Shown piece by piece: positions 35,108 to 44,710 of a stretch of DNA of 64,000 bases. Made by a program: the position numbers and the translations under genes. The first letter of the stretch is position 1, and each line of letters begins with the position of its first letter. The notes under the pieces are model-generated. The model was not told the origin of the DNA. It saw nothing but the letters and a program-made list of their open reading frames with translations, and searched no databases. The DNA comes from PALSA-1004 sp963804885 (lineage in GTDB: Bacteria > Pseudomonadota > Gammaproteobacteria > Burkholderiales > SG8-41): the NCBI GenBank assembly GCA_963804885.1, contig CAWDSF010000020.1, positions 248,001 to 312,000 on the forward strand, read 5' to 3'.

Positions 35108-35148
35108 AGTGCGATAAGCGCAATTATTTTTAACCGGGAGGCATAAGA

Positions 35149-35601
35149 ATGGACATCGTAAATCGCGCGCAGGTCACTGAACTCGTCGTCATGGCGAGAA
35201 TCAAGAAGGGGTTGTCGTGGGCGAAGGTCGCCAAGGCCGTCGGGCAGAGCAAGGAATGGACGACGGCCGCGTTGCTGGGCCAGATGCAGATGACCAAGCA
35301 GCAGGCGAAGGCGGCCGGCAAGCTCTTAGGCCTGCCGGCGGACGCTGTGCTGTTGCTGCAGCAGGTGCCGTATAAGGGATCGCTGCCGACCGCGGTGCCG
35401 ACGGACCCGCTGATTTACCGCTTCTACGAGCTCGTGAGCGTTTACGGCACCACGTTCAAGGAGCTGATTCATGAAGAGTTCGGCGACGGCATCATGAGCG
35501 CGATCGATTTCAAGATGGATCTCACGCGCGAGCCGGACCCCAAGGGCGACCGCGTGAACATCGTCATGAGCGGCAAATATCTCGCTTATAAGACCTATTG
35601 A
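35149..35601 (+). CDS. cynS: Cyanate hydratase (cyanase)
   Basis: 150 aa with an N-terminal helix-turn-helix-like domain (LSWAKVAKAVGQSKEWTTAALLGQMQM) and the catalytic C-terminal domain. The catalytic triad is visible as Arg91 and Glu94 in YRFYE and Ser117 in DGIMSAIDFKMDL. It decomposes cyanate with bicarbonate to ammonia and carbon dioxide. A GGGAGG site precedes the ATG by 9 bp. It ends the ABC operon, so imported cyanate can serve as a nitrogen source or be detoxified. Confidence 0.97.
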   Translation: MDIVNRAQVTELVVMARIKKGLSWAKVAKAVGQSKEWTTAALLGQMQMTKQQAKAAGKLLGLPADAVLLLQQVPYKGSLPTAVPTDPLIYRFYELVSVYGTTFKELIHEEFGDGIMSAIDFKMDLTREPDPKGDRVNIVMSGKYLAYKTY

Positions 35602-35625
35602 ATCCGACGCGTTGCGCGGATTCAA
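35598..35625 (+). terminator. Hairpin at the cynS stop codon
   Basis: A perfect 9-bp inverted repeat (TTGAATCCG at 35598-35606 and CGGATTCAA at 35617-35625) overlaps the cynS stop. There is no T-run, so it is a weak terminator or an RNA-stabilising end between the ABC/cyanase and TRAP genes. Confidence 0.4.
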
Positions 35626-35760
35626 TTGCGCGCGTTCGAACGAACGACCAAGTCGCCGTTCAACGCGCGGCTGTTGTTGAGCCCGGTCATTGCGCTGGAC
35701 AATGCTTTGGGAGTAGCGTCTAGCGGCGCCCCGATAACCGTTTTAAAAATGGGAGGCTAT

Positions 35761-36858
35761 ATGAGCAACGACCGCAGAAAATTCTTGAAGAGTGGGGCGG
35801 TGGCAGCGACCGGCGCCGCGATTGCCGGTTTTCCAATGATCGCGCGCGCGCAGCAGACTTACAGCTGGAAGATGACCAGCGCGTACCCAAAAGGGGCGCC
35901 GTTTTATATGGACGGCCCCGGCAGCGCAACCGATCTCGCCAAGCGGATCGAAGAAATGTCCGGCGGGCGACTCAAAATCCAGGTTTACGGTGCCGGCGAA
36001 CTGATACCCGCGCTCGAAGGGTTCGATGCGGTGCGCTCAGGTACCGTGGAAATGAACCATGCCAACAGTTATTTCTGGACCGGTAAAACCTTCGCTGCGC
36101 AATATTTTACGGCGGTGCCTTTCGGCCTGAATTTCCAAGGCATGAACGGCTGGCTCTACGACGGCGGCGGCATCGCGCTGTGGCATGAGGTGTATGCGCC
36201 GTTCGGCATGGTCGCGTTTCCCTGCGGCAACACCGGCGTACAGATGACGGGCTGGTTCAAGAAAGAAATCAAGACGGTGAGCGATCTCAAAGGCCTGAAG
36301 ATGCGCATCCCGGGTCTCGCCGGCAAGGTCTATGCGACGCTCGGCGTGGATGTGAAGCTGCTGCCCGGCGGTGAAATTTTTCCGGCGCTCGAGCGCGGCG
36401 TCATTGACGCGGCGGAATTCGTGGGCCCGTATCAGGATCGGCGGCTCGGATTGCAAAAGGCGGCGAAGTTTTACTACACCACCGGTTGGCACGAAACTGC
36501 GACCGTTTCCGAATTGCTGATCAACAAAGCCGCGTGGGACAAGCTGCCCAAGGACCTGCAGGCCGTCGTCGAGAACGCCAGCGCCGCGTGCAATGTCATC
36601 AGCGAAGCCTGGTGCCAGCGGACCAATGCCGAGGCGATGGAAGACCTGATCAAGAACCAGGGCGTCATCGCCAAACCGCTGCCCGACGCCGTCGTCAAGA
36701 GCCTGCGCGACGCGACGAAAAAAGTTCTCGCCGAAGCGGTGGCCAAGGACCCGGTGACCAAAAAAGTGAACGACTCGTATTTCGCCTTCAAGGCCAAGTA
36801 CGACGCCTGGGCAGGCTACAGCGAGGCGGTCTACCACAGCAAGATTCGTGGCGCCTGA
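35761..36858 (+). CDS. TRAP transporter solute-binding protein (DctP family)
   Basis: 365 aa from the ATG at 35761, which follows GGGAGG; a longer open frame upstream is ignored. A twin-arginine signal (NDRRKFLKSGAVAATGAAIAGFPMIARAQ) leads into a DctP fold (WKMTSAYPKGAPFYMDGPGSATDLAKRIEEMSGGRLKIQVYGAGELIPALEGFDAV). The C-terminus fits the branch that binds organic acids. It captures the ligand for the following DctQ/DctM permease. The substrate is unknown. Confidence 0.92.
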   Translation: MSNDRRKFLKSGAVAATGAAIAGFPMIARAQQTYSWKMTSAYPKGAPFYMDGPGSATDLAKRIEEMSGGRLKIQVYGAGELIPALEGFDAVRSGTVEMNHANSYFWTGKTFAAQYFTAVPFGLNFQGMNGWLYDGGGIALWHEVYAPFGMVAFPCGNTGVQMTGWFKKEIKTVSDLKGLKMRIPGLAGKVYATLGVDVKLLPGGEIFPALERGVIDAAEFVGPYQDRRLGLQKAAKFYYTTGWHETATVSELLINKAAWDKLPKDLQAVVENASAACNVISEAWCQRTNAEAMEDLIKNQGVIAKPLPDAVVKSLRDATKKVLAEAVAKDPVTKKVNDSYFAFKAKYDAWAGYSEAVYHSKIRGA

Positions 36859-37381
36859 TCCGGCGCGCCCGGAGGGCGTGTTGCGCAAGCGGATCGAACG
36901 CTTTATCGATCTGCTCGGCCGGGCTACTTCCTGGCTCGCACTCGCGATCGTCGTGCTGATGGCGATCAACGTGCTGCTGCGCTACACCTTGAGCGAAGGT
37001 TCGGTGTGGTCGCAGGAACTCGAGTGGCACCTCTTGTCGCCGCTGATCCTGTTCGGCATGAGCTACGCGCTGCTGCACGGCGAGCACGTGCGCGTCGACG
37101 TGCTCTATGCCGGGTTCACTGAGCGCAACAAGCTGCTCGTCGACCTGCTGTCGTCCGCGCTGTGCATCCTGATCTCGGCCATCATCGTGTGGCTTTCGTT
37201 CAAATATGTAATGCAGTCGTGGGCGATCAACGAACAATCCGCCGATCCGGGCGGCCTGCCGTGGCGCTGGGCGCTGAAGGCGCTGATCCCGATCGGCTTC
37301 ATCTTGTTGAGCCTGCAAAGCGTGGCGGTGGCGCTGGGCACGCTCGAAAAGTTGCGCGAGCTGAAAGGCGGCCCGCGATGA
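36848..37381 (+). CDS. TRAP transporter small permease (DctQ)
   Basis: Up to 177 aa. A GTG at 36848 gives the longest form; in-frame GTG at 36878 or TTG at 36881, just after GGAGGG, would give ~167 aa and may be the true start. Four transmembrane helices are seen (ATSWLALAIVVLMAINVLL, HLLSPLILFGMSYALL, LLSSALCILISAIIVWLSF, ALIPIGFILLSLQSVAVAL). The motif SVWSQELEWHL is typical of DctQ. It overlaps the next gene by 4 bp (ATGA). Confidence 0.9.
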   Translation: MAPDPARPEGVLRKRIERFIDLLGRATSWLALAIVVLMAINVLLRYTLSEGSVWSQELEWHLLSPLILFGMSYALLHGEHVRVDVLYAGFTERNKLLVDLLSSALCILISAIIVWLSFKYVMQSWAINEQSADPGGLPWRWALKALIPIGFILLSLQSVAVALGTLEKLRELKGGPR

Positions 37382-38703
37382 GCGGCATGGAAATTCTCGC
37401 CATCCTGATGCTGGTGGCGTTTTTCGGCCTGCTCATGTTGGGCGTGCCGGTCGCGCTCACGCTGGCGACCACCGGATTCGTGTTCGGGTTTCTCGGGTTT
37501 GGCACGGGGCTATTCAACCTGCTGCCGGCGCGCATTTACGGCGTGGTGGCGAATTACCAATGGCTCGCGATCCCGCTGTTCGTCTTCATGGGCGTGATGC
37601 TCGAGAAGTCGCGCCTCGCCGACGATTTGCTGGACGTCGTCGGGCACATCGCCGGCGGTCTGCGCGGCGGCATGGCGCTCGGCATCATTGGTGTCGGCGT
37701 ATTGATGGGGGCGACCACCGGCATCGTGGGCGCAACGGTGATCACTCTCGGTTTGTTGACGCTGCCGACACTCATTAAGCGCGGCTACAACCCGGGCATC
37801 GCGTGCGGCGCTATTTGCGCCTCGGGCACGCTTGGCCAGATCATTCCGCCGAGCCTGATCTTGATTCTGCTTTCGGACATTCTGCAGCTTTCGGTCGGCA
37901 CCCTGTTTGCGGCTGCCGTGATCCCTGGCCTGTTGCTGGCCGCGATCTATTGCGTCTACATCGTTATCGTCGGCATGGTGAAACCCGAGTGGGTCCCGCC
38001 GATTCCGCAGGCGGAACGCGATTCCGTGTCGCGAAGCGAATTATGGACGCGGTTTTTCAAAGTCGTCGTGCCGCCGGTGCTGCTCGTAATGTCCGTCCTG
38101 GGCTCGATCATCGCCGGCATCGCTGCGCCGACCGAAGCCGCCTCAATGGGCGCGCTCGGGTCGATCCTGGTTACTGCGTTCGCCGGCCGGATGTCGATGA
38201 AAGTGTTGCGCGAAGTGATGCAAAGCACCACCAAAATCACCGCGATGATGATGTTCATCCTGATGTGCGCCCAGGTTTTTGCTCTCGCATTTCGCGGTCT
38301 GCACGGCGAAGACCTGATTACAGGCATGTTTGCATATCTGCCCGGCGGGGTCACCGCGGACATCTGGTTCCTGATGCTGATTATTTTCGTGCTCGGATTT
38401 TTTATCGAATGGATCGAGATCAGCTATATCGCCGTGCCGCTGTTTCTGCCGGTGTTCGTTGCCCAGAACGTCGACATGGTGTGGCTGGCGATGCTGATTT
38501 GCGTGAACCTGCAGACTTCTTTTCTGACGCCGCCGTTCGGGTGGGCGCTGTTTTTTCTGCGCGGCGTGGCGCCGCCGGAAATTACGACGCGACATATGTA
38601 TGTCGGCGTGATTCCGTTCGTCGCGATGCAGTTGTTGGCGGTCCTGCTCGTGTTTCTTTACCCGCAGCTCGCGCTGTGGCTGCCAAAAACCATCGGGTGG
38701 TAA
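37378..38703 (+). CDS. TRAP transporter large permease (DctM)
   Basis: 441 aa; the ATG overlaps the stop of the small permease gene. About 12 membrane helices with the family core GIIGVGVLMGATTGIVGATVITLGLLTLPTLIKRGYNPGIACGAICASGTLGQIIPPSLILI. A C-terminal FLTPPFGWALFFLRGVAPPEI is also conserved. It transports the bound acid by Na+ or H+ symport. A strong terminator follows. Confidence 0.94.
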   Translation: MSGMEILAILMLVAFFGLLMLGVPVALTLATTGFVFGFLGFGTGLFNLLPARIYGVVANYQWLAIPLFVFMGVMLEKSRLADDLLDVVGHIAGGLRGGMALGIIGVGVLMGATTGIVGATVITLGLLTLPTLIKRGYNPGIACGAICASGTLGQIIPPSLILILLSDILQLSVGTLFAAAVIPGLLLAAIYCVYIVIVGMVKPEWVPPIPQAERDSVSRSELWTRFFKVVVPPVLLVMSVLGSIIAGIAAPTEAASMGALGSILVTAFAGRMSMKVLREVMQSTTKITAMMMFILMCAQVFALAFRGLHGEDLITGMFAYLPGGVTADIWFLMLIIFVLGFFIEWIEISYIAVPLFLPVFVAQNVDMVWLAMLICVNLQTSFLTPPFGWALFFLRGVAPPEITTRHMYVGVIPFVAMQLLAVLLVFLYPQLALWLPKTIGW

Positions 38704-38720
38704 GTCCCCGCCCAAAACAA

Positions 38721-38747
38721 AAAAGGCAGCCTGGGCTGCCTTTTTTT
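38721..38747. terminator. Bidirectional intrinsic terminator between dctM and rpmE
   Basis: AAAAGGCAGC (38721-38730) and GCTGCCTTTT (38735-38744) form a 10-bp stem with a 4-nt loop, followed by further T's. Because the stem is A-flanked on the left it can serve both the plus-strand TRAP operon and the minus-strand rpmE gene. Confidence 0.9.
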
Positions 38748-38762
38748 GGACGTGAAACCGGC

Positions 38763-38999
38763 TTACGCCGTGGTGGCTGATTTGCCTTTGGACGTCGGCT
38801 TGCGCGCGTATTTCTGCTTGAACTTCTCGACGCGGCCCGCGGTATCGACGATTTTCTGCTTGCCGGTATAGAACGGGTGGCACTCGGCGCACACTTCAAC
38901 GTGGATGTCCTTGCCCATCGTCGAGCGCGTCTTGAACTTGCTGCCGCAGCTGCAGATGACGTTTATCTCTTTGTATTCAGGGTGGATTTTTGCTTTCAT
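38763..38999 (-). CDS. rpmE: 50S ribosomal protein L31
   Basis: 78 aa of the zinc-binding L31 type. It starts MKAKIHPEYKEINVICSCGSKF and contains the CxC (residues 16 and 18) and CAEC (37 and 40) ligand pairs, followed by HPFYTGKQKIVDTAGRVEKFKQKY. It is part of the large ribosomal subunit. The C-terminus is a short Lys/Ser/Thr tail. It is monocistronic, ending at the shared terminator. Confidence 0.97.
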   Translation of the reverse strand: MKAKIHPEYKEINVICSCGSKFKTRSTMGKDIHVEVCAECHPFYTGKQKIVDTAGRVEKFKQKYARKPTSKGKSATTA

Positions 39000-39130
39000 T
39001 GCCTTGTCCTTGATGGCTGCCGACGCGCGAAAAGCGGCGATTATCCCTTACCGGGGGAGGAGTTGCAAGTTGGGGTTACGGGCGAAATTGCAAGCGGCGC
39101 GACATCGACGCGGTGCTCGCAATGCCCGGA

Positions 39131-39607
39131 TTAAAAGTTGAAGCGATCCTGTCCCGGCCGCCATGTTTCCAGCATGCGGCAGCAGCCGGCAATCGCGGTT
39201 TTGCCCATCTCTGGCGTCACGAGTCGAAACGAGCTGCGCGCTTCGCTTTGGGTTTCGCCTTCGACTCGAGCTTCCACGAAATAGACCCCTTCGGCGCGCG
39301 TATCGAATTCGAGCCGTCCCGGGTCGTTTCCCGAGGTTGTGATCCGATTGTGTCCCGGGCGCGCCACGACACGAAAAAAGGATTGCGGCAGCGATTCGCC
39401 GACCAGCCTGCCATCGAGCCAGATCGTCGACACACCGTGGCCGGCGCCGATCGGGCGGTAAATATAAACGACTGCGGCGTTCATGGCGGAATCGAAACGC
39501 TTCGCATCCGCGTCGCTGCTCAAGGATGCTTGCGGCGTGGAAGCGCAGCCCGCGAGAAATGCGAGCAGCACACCGATTACAGCGGAAATTGTTGGACCAT
39601 TGCGCAT
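39131..39607 (-). CDS. DUF2846-family lipoprotein
   Basis: 158 aa. A lipoprotein signal (ISAVIGVLLAFLAGC, lipobox LAGC) is followed by AAVVYIYRPIGAGHGVSTIWLDGRLVGESLPQSFFRVVARPGHNRI, a beta-rich domain of the DUF2846 type. The function is unknown; such lipoproteins sit in the cell envelope. It lies downstream of rho on the same strand by a short gap, which may be incidental. Confidence 0.8.
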   Translation of the reverse strand: MRNGPTISAVIGVLLAFLAGCASTPQASLSSDADAKRFDSAMNAAVVYIYRPIGAGHGVSTIWLDGRLVGESLPQSFFRVVARPGHNRITTSGNDPGRLEFDTRAEGVYFVEARVEGETQSEARSSFRLVTPEMGKTAIAGCCRMLETWRPGQDRFNF

Positions 39608-39650
39608 TGCTATGTTTCGAGCGCTTAACGGACTGTGGTCGGAATTAAAG

Positions 39651-40910
39651 CTAGCCCCGTCGCATTGAATCGAAAAAGTCCGCGTTGTTTTTTGTCGCGC
39701 GCAGCTTGTCGACCAGGAACTCGGTCGCTTCGAGCTCGTCCATCGGGTAGAGCAGTTTTCTCAGCACCCAGATCTTCTGCAGAATGTCCGCCTTCAGCAG
39801 CAGCTCTTCGCGCCGCGTGCCGGAACGGTTCACGTTGATCGCGGGGTAAATCCGCTTCTCCGCCATGCGCCGGTCAAGATGGATTTCCATGTTGCCGGTG
39901 CCTTTGAATTCTTCGTAGATCACGTCGTCCATGCGCGAGCCGGTGTCGATCAGCGCGGTGGCGATGATAGTCAGCGAGCCGCCTTCTTCGATATTGCGCG
40001 CCGCGCCGAAGAAACGCTTCGGGCGCTGCAATGCGTTGGCATCGACACCGCCGGTCAGCACCTTGCCCGATGCCGGCACCACGGTGTTGTAGGCGCGCGC
40101 GAGACGCGTGATCGAGTCGAGCAGGATAACGACGTCCTTCTTGTGCTCGATCAGGCGCTTCGCCTTTTCGATCACCATCTCGGCGACCTGCACGTGGCGG
40201 GTCGCCGGCTCGTCGAACGTCGAGGCCACGACTTCGCCTTTGACCGAACGCTGCATCTCGGTAACTTCTTCCGGACGCTCGTCGATCAGCAGCACGATCA
40301 GGTAAACCTCGGGATTGTTGGCGGCGATCGAGTGCGCGATGTGCTGCATCATGACCGTCTTGCCGCTCTTCGGGCTCGACACGAGCAGGCCGCGCTGTCC
40401 CTTGCCGATCGGCGCGATGATGTCGATGATGCGGCCGGTCAGGTTTTCTTCCGACTTGATGTCGCGCTCCATGATGAAGCGCTCGTTCGGGAACAGCGGC
40501 GTCAGGTTCTCGAACAGGATCTTGTGCTTGGAATTCTCGGGCGATTCGTCGTTGACCTTGTCGACTTTGACCAGCGCGAAATAGCGCTCGCCGTCTTTCG
40601 GCGTGCGGATCTCGCCGTTGATCGAGTCGCCGGTGTGCAGGTTGAAGCGGCGGATCTGCGACGGGCTGACGTAAATGTCGTCGGTGCCCGCAAGGTACGA
40701 AGTGTCGGGTGAGCGCAGGAAGCCGAAGCCGTCGGGCAGCACTTCGAGCGTGCCCTCGCCGTAGATCGAATCGCCTTTTTTGGCGCGGTTCTTCAGGAGC
40801 GCGAAGATCAGCTCCTGCTTGCGCAGCCGGTTGGCGCCCTCGATTTCGTTGGTGACCGCCATCTCCACGAGTTCTGTCACGTGGAGGTTTTTCAGATCGG
40901 ATAGATGCAT
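39651..40910 (-). CDS. rho: Transcription termination factor Rho
   Basis: 419 aa, standard length. N-terminal RNA-binding cold-shock-like domain (GEGTLEVLPDGFGFLRSPDTSYLAGTDDIYVSPSQI) and an RecA-type ATPase domain. The latter has Walker A SSPKSGKT, Walker B VVILLDSITRLARAYN, the Q-loop/R-loop region and GASTLTI-like GGSLTIIATALIDTGSRMDD. It unwinds RNA-DNA and ends transcription in the cytoplasm. It is preceded by trxA on the same strand, the classic trxA-rho order. Confidence 0.98.
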   Translation of the reverse strand: MHLSDLKNLHVTELVEMAVTNEIEGANRLRKQELIFALLKNRAKKGDSIYGEGTLEVLPDGFGFLRSPDTSYLAGTDDIYVSPSQIRRFNLHTGDSINGEIRTPKDGERYFALVKVDKVNDESPENSKHKILFENLTPLFPNERFIMERDIKSEENLTGRIIDIIAPIGKGQRGLLVSSPKSGKTVMMQHIAHSIAANNPEVYLIVLLIDERPEEVTEMQRSVKGEVVASTFDEPATRHVQVAEMVIEKAKRLIEHKKDVVILLDSITRLARAYNTVVPASGKVLTGGVDANALQRPKRFFGAARNIEEGGSLTIIATALIDTGSRMDDVIYEEFKGTGNMEIHLDRRMAEKRIYPAINVNRSGTRREELLLKADILQKIWVLRKLLYPMDELEATEFLVDKLRATKNNADFFDSMRRG

Positions 40911-41049
40911 GGGGTATAGATACAGTGAGGGCGGGGCTCGGCTACGGACTGCGGGAAAAGAATTAGGAGGTGCCGCGGAGCTTTACGCTCATCCGGCATG
41001 CCCCCGAGTGGGTCAGGCTGCCGGCTAATTTGAAGCTAGGTTAACCAGT

Positions 41050-41376
41050 TCAGATATTACTGTCAATAAACGCCATAAGTTGGGATTTTGAGAGGGCGCC
41101 GACCTTGGTCGCCGCGAGGTTGCCGTTCTTGAACAGCATCAAAGTCGGGATGCCGCGGATGCCGTATTTGGGCGGCGTCGCCTGGTTCTCGTCGATGTTC
41201 ATTTTGGTTACTTTGAGCTTGCCCGCGTAATCCTTCGCGATGTCGTCGAGCAGCGGCGCGATCATTTTGCAGGGGCCGCACCATTCGGCCCAATAATCGA
41301 CCAGTACCGGCTTGTCGGCCTGCAGAACTTCGGGCTCGAACGTGTCGTCGGTCACGTGATGAATGTGTTCGCTCAT
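41050..41376 (-). CDS. trxA: Thioredoxin
   Basis: 108 aa. The active site WAEWCGPCKM has its two cysteines at residues 33 and 36 (the residue after Trp-Ala is Glu). The cis-Pro region is in GIRGIPTLMLFKNG. It reduces protein disulfides in the cytoplasm. It is 140 bp upstream of rho in the usual linkage. Confidence 0.98.
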   Translation of the reverse strand: MSEHIHHVTDDTFEPEVLQADKPVLVDYWAEWCGPCKMIAPLLDDIAKDYAGKLKVTKMNIDENQATPPKYGIRGIPTLMLFKNGNLAATKVGALSKSQLMAFIDSNI

Positions 41377-41584
41377 GCGTATTCTCCAGCTTATGTTCGG
41401 GACGGGAATTGCCGCCGTTCTAGACGGTGGCAGAGAGGGGGTAGATGGCGCGTATGCTAACCAAAAACCCCATATTTGGGAAGTATAGGCCGGCTGACAT
41501 GGCGGATACGCGTTGCGGCGGAGGATTCTGCTAAAATATTCGGGCTCAACTGCGCAAAAATGGCTGGATTAGCCAAGGATTACC

Positions 41585-41920
41585 ATGACTTACGTCGTTA
41601 CCGAAAGCTGCATCAAGTGCAAGTACACCGATTGCGTCGACGTGTGCCCGGTCGATTGCTTCCGTGAAGGCCCGAATTTCCTCGTCATCGATCCCGATGA
41701 ATGCATCGACTGCACGCTGTGCGTCGCCGAGTGCCCGGTCGAGGCGATTTTCGCCGAAGACGACGTGCCCGACAGCCAGAAAGAATTCACCGCCCTCAAC
41801 GCCGAGCTCGCCAAGGTCTGGAAGCCGATCATCGAGAAGAAAGACGGCCCGCCGGATGCGGCCGAGTGGGAAAAAGTGAAAGAGAAGAAGCATCTGTCTC
41901 GAGAAGTAGCTGGGACGTAA
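41585..41920 (+). CDS. fdxA: 7Fe-type ferredoxin FdxA
   Basis: 111 aa, starting MTYVVTESCIKCKYTDCVDVCPVDCFREGPNFLVIDPDECIDCTLCVAECPVEAI. It has two cysteine clusters; the first has the reduced pattern expected for a [3Fe-4S] centre and the second (CIDCTLC...CP) for [4Fe-4S]. A ~50-residue helical C-terminal tail matches FdxA. It carries electrons in the cytoplasm. It is divergent from trxA. Confidence 0.96.
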   Translation: MTYVVTESCIKCKYTDCVDVCPVDCFREGPNFLVIDPDECIDCTLCVAECPVEAIFAEDDVPDSQKEFTALNAELAKVWKPIIEKKDGPPDAAEWEKVKEKKHLSREVAGT

Positions 41921-41985
41921 TCGACCCGCATCCCGCGGGCGTTCCGCGTGTCGCATCCCCGCAAGTGCAACTGTTCGGCGCTATC

Positions 41986-44710
41986 ATGCGCCGCATGCCC
42001 GCCGTCGATTTTCCCCGTCTTACCAAATCCGAACTTTTTGCACGCTTAGCCGGCGGTTTGCTTGCAGGCGTAACGGTCGTCACGCCCAATCGCCGGCTTG
42101 CGCAGGAGCTCGCGCGAGAATTCGACGCGGACCGCATCGCGACACGGACTTCAGGCATGGGAAGCCGCGGACATACTGCCCTTCGGCACGTTCATCGAAC
42201 GGCTGTGGGAGAGCGCGGTCTATTCCGAGCTCGGCGACACGCAATTGTTATTGTCGGCGGCGCAGGAGCAGGCGCTGTGGGAAGAGATCGTGGCGGCCAG
42301 TCCGTGGGGCGCGCAGCTGCTGTCGCCGGCGCGCGCGTCCGCGCAGTGCCGCGATGCGTGGCGCCTCGCGCACGCGTGGCGCATCGAGGGCGCACTCGAC
42401 AAATTCCCCGGCAACGACGACGCACGTGCGTTCGCGGAATGGGCGCGCGCTTACGCAAAGCGAACTGCGCGCGACATCGATTCGGCGCGGCTGCCGGATG
42501 CCGTCGCCAAACTGCTGACGGCGCCGCCGGTCGCGAAACCGCGGATGCTCGTCGCTTATGCGTTCGACATATTGCCGCCGCAGACTGCGGATTTTTTTCG
42601 CGCCGCGAATGCCGCCGGAATCGAAATGGCGCTGTGCGGACCGCGCCGCAAGCAGGCCGCCACAGTGCGCGCGACTTATCCCGCCGCGCGCGACGAACTG
42701 GAGGCCGCCGCGCAATGGGCGCGTGCGCGGCTCGAAACGGCGCACCATCGCGATTCGGGTAAGCCCGGCGCAACCTTCCCACGCATCGCGGTCGTCGTCC
42801 CCGATCTCGAGCGGCGCCGCCAGGAAGTGCAGCGCGTTTTCTCGCGCGTGATGGACCCGGGCTGGAACCTGCCCGGAGCGGTCCTGCGTCCGCTGCCGTT
42901 CAACATCTCGATCGGCGTCCCTCTCGCGTCGTATCCGCTGGCGCACGCGGCGCTCGGCATCATCGCGCTCGCCGCGGGCGAGGTCGAGTTCGCGCTCGCG
43001 AGCCGTCTTATCCGTTCGCCGTTTATTGCCGGCGCCGAATCCGAGCTCGCGCGACGCGCGCGGCTCGATGCGGATTTGCGCGAGGTGTTGCCGGCGCGGG
43101 TTACGCTCGCCCGCGTGGTCGGCGCAATCGACGGCTGCCCCGTGCTGCGCGAGCGGTGCGAAGCGCTTTTCAACTATGGGCGCGCGCATCTCGCCGGCAC
43201 GCAGTCGCCGCACGCATGGGCGCGGCATTTTTCGCAGTTGCTCGAGGCCGCGGGATTTCCCGGCGAGCGCGCGCTCGATTCCGCGGAATTTCAGACGCGC
43301 GTGAAATGGTACGAAGTGCTGGGTGAGTTCGCGCTGCTCGAGCGCGTAGTCCCGCGGCTCACGTGCGCGCAGGCGCTCGCGCGGTTGCGCCGCCTCGCCG
43401 CCGACACGCTGTTCCAACCCGAATCCGGCGCGGCGCCGGTGCAGGTGCTCGGCATCCTCGAGTCCGCGGGGCTCGAGTTCGATCATCTGTGGGTGAGCGG
43501 GCTCACCGACGATGCGTGGCCGCTGCCGGCGCGGCCCAATCCGTTCATTCCGGTCGCGCTGCAGAAGAAAGCCGGCATCCCGGAAGCTGCAGCGGATACG
43601 GCGCTCGCGCTCGACCGCCGGATTACCGACGATTGGCTGCATGCCGCGGACGAGGTCGTGATATCGCATCCGCTGCGCGAGAAAGACCGCGAGCTGCTGC
43701 CGAGCGCGCTGATCAATGCCGTGCCGGCCGGTGAAGTCGATGTTCCCAAATTTCCGCGCTATCGCGATGCGGTGCACGGCGCCCGCCTGCTCGAGAGCGT
43801 CCCCGATGGCGTCGCGCCGGATTTCCCCGCCAGGGAAGTGCGCGGCGGCACTCGCGTGCTCGCCGACCAGGCCGCGTGCCCGTTTCGCGCTTATGCGAGG
43901 CACCGGCTCGGCGCCGAAGGCCTGGCCACTCCCGTCGACGGATTGGATGCGCGCGATCGCGGCAACCTGCTGCACGCGCTGATGGCGCATCTGTGGGGCA
44001 CGGTGCGCACGAAATCGCGGCTCGACTCCATGCCCGCGGAAGAACTCGCGGCGGCGATCGACGGCGCGGCGGCCGCGGCGGTCGCCAAGGTGGGTGCCGA
44101 GCGTGCCGGCGTACTCGACGGGCGGCTCGCGGAGCTCGAACGCATGCGGCTGGCGCGGCTCGCGCGCGAATGGTTGAGAGTCGAGAGCACGCGCGGCGAA
44201 TTCGAAGTCGTCGCACGCGAGGAAAGGCGCACGCTCGAAGTCGCGGGGCTCGCGTTTACCGGCCGCATCGATCGCATGGACTGGCTCGCCGACGGCACGC
44301 CGGGCGGCGGCCACGTCCTGATCGACTACAAAACCGGCCGCGCGACGCCGAAGGACTGGCTCGATGCGCGTCCGGACGATCCGCAGTTGCCGCTGTATGC
44401 GATCGCCGCGAAAGAAGATGTTGCCGCGGTCGCTTTCGCGCGCATCAAGACCGGCGAAATGCGCTTCATGGGGCTTACGCGCGAAGACAAGGTCCTGCCG
44501 AAAGTAAAAGCGGCCGAATCGTGGACGGGATTGCTCGCGACCTGGCGACGCGAGCTCGATTTGCTCGGCCATGAGTTTGCCGACGGTGTCGCGCGCGTCG
44601 ATCCCAAGCGCGGCCTCAAAACGTGCCGGCACTGCGACCTGCATCCGCTGTGCCGCGTGCACGAGCGCATCGCTGCGCTTGAAGACGACGAAGAAGGCGA
44701 CGACGAATGA
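41986..44710 (+). pseudogene. AddB-like PD-(D/E)XK nuclease/inactivated helicase, one early frameshift
   Basis: The N-terminal ~55 residues (ATG at 41986 or 41995; RRMPAVDFPRLTKSELF...LAGVTVVTPNRRLAQELAREFDADR) run into a frameshift near 42142-42152. From AWEAADILPFGTFIERLW onward the frame is open to 44710. The result is an ~900-aa AddB-type protein. The C-terminal nuclease has the catalytic GRIDRMDW...HVLIDYKTGRATP, and the Fe-S cysteines are present (DQAACPFRAYA, then CRHCDLHPLC). With the next gene it would make a RecBCD-like end-resection complex. The single frameshift may be a sequence error; it overlaps the addA-like start by 4 bp. Confidence 0.85.

Noticed and set aside
42130..42165. 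Programmed ribosomal frameshift in the AddB-like gene
   Set aside because: No slippery heptamer or downstream hairpin was seen and homologues are not known to use one; a single-base insertion explains it.
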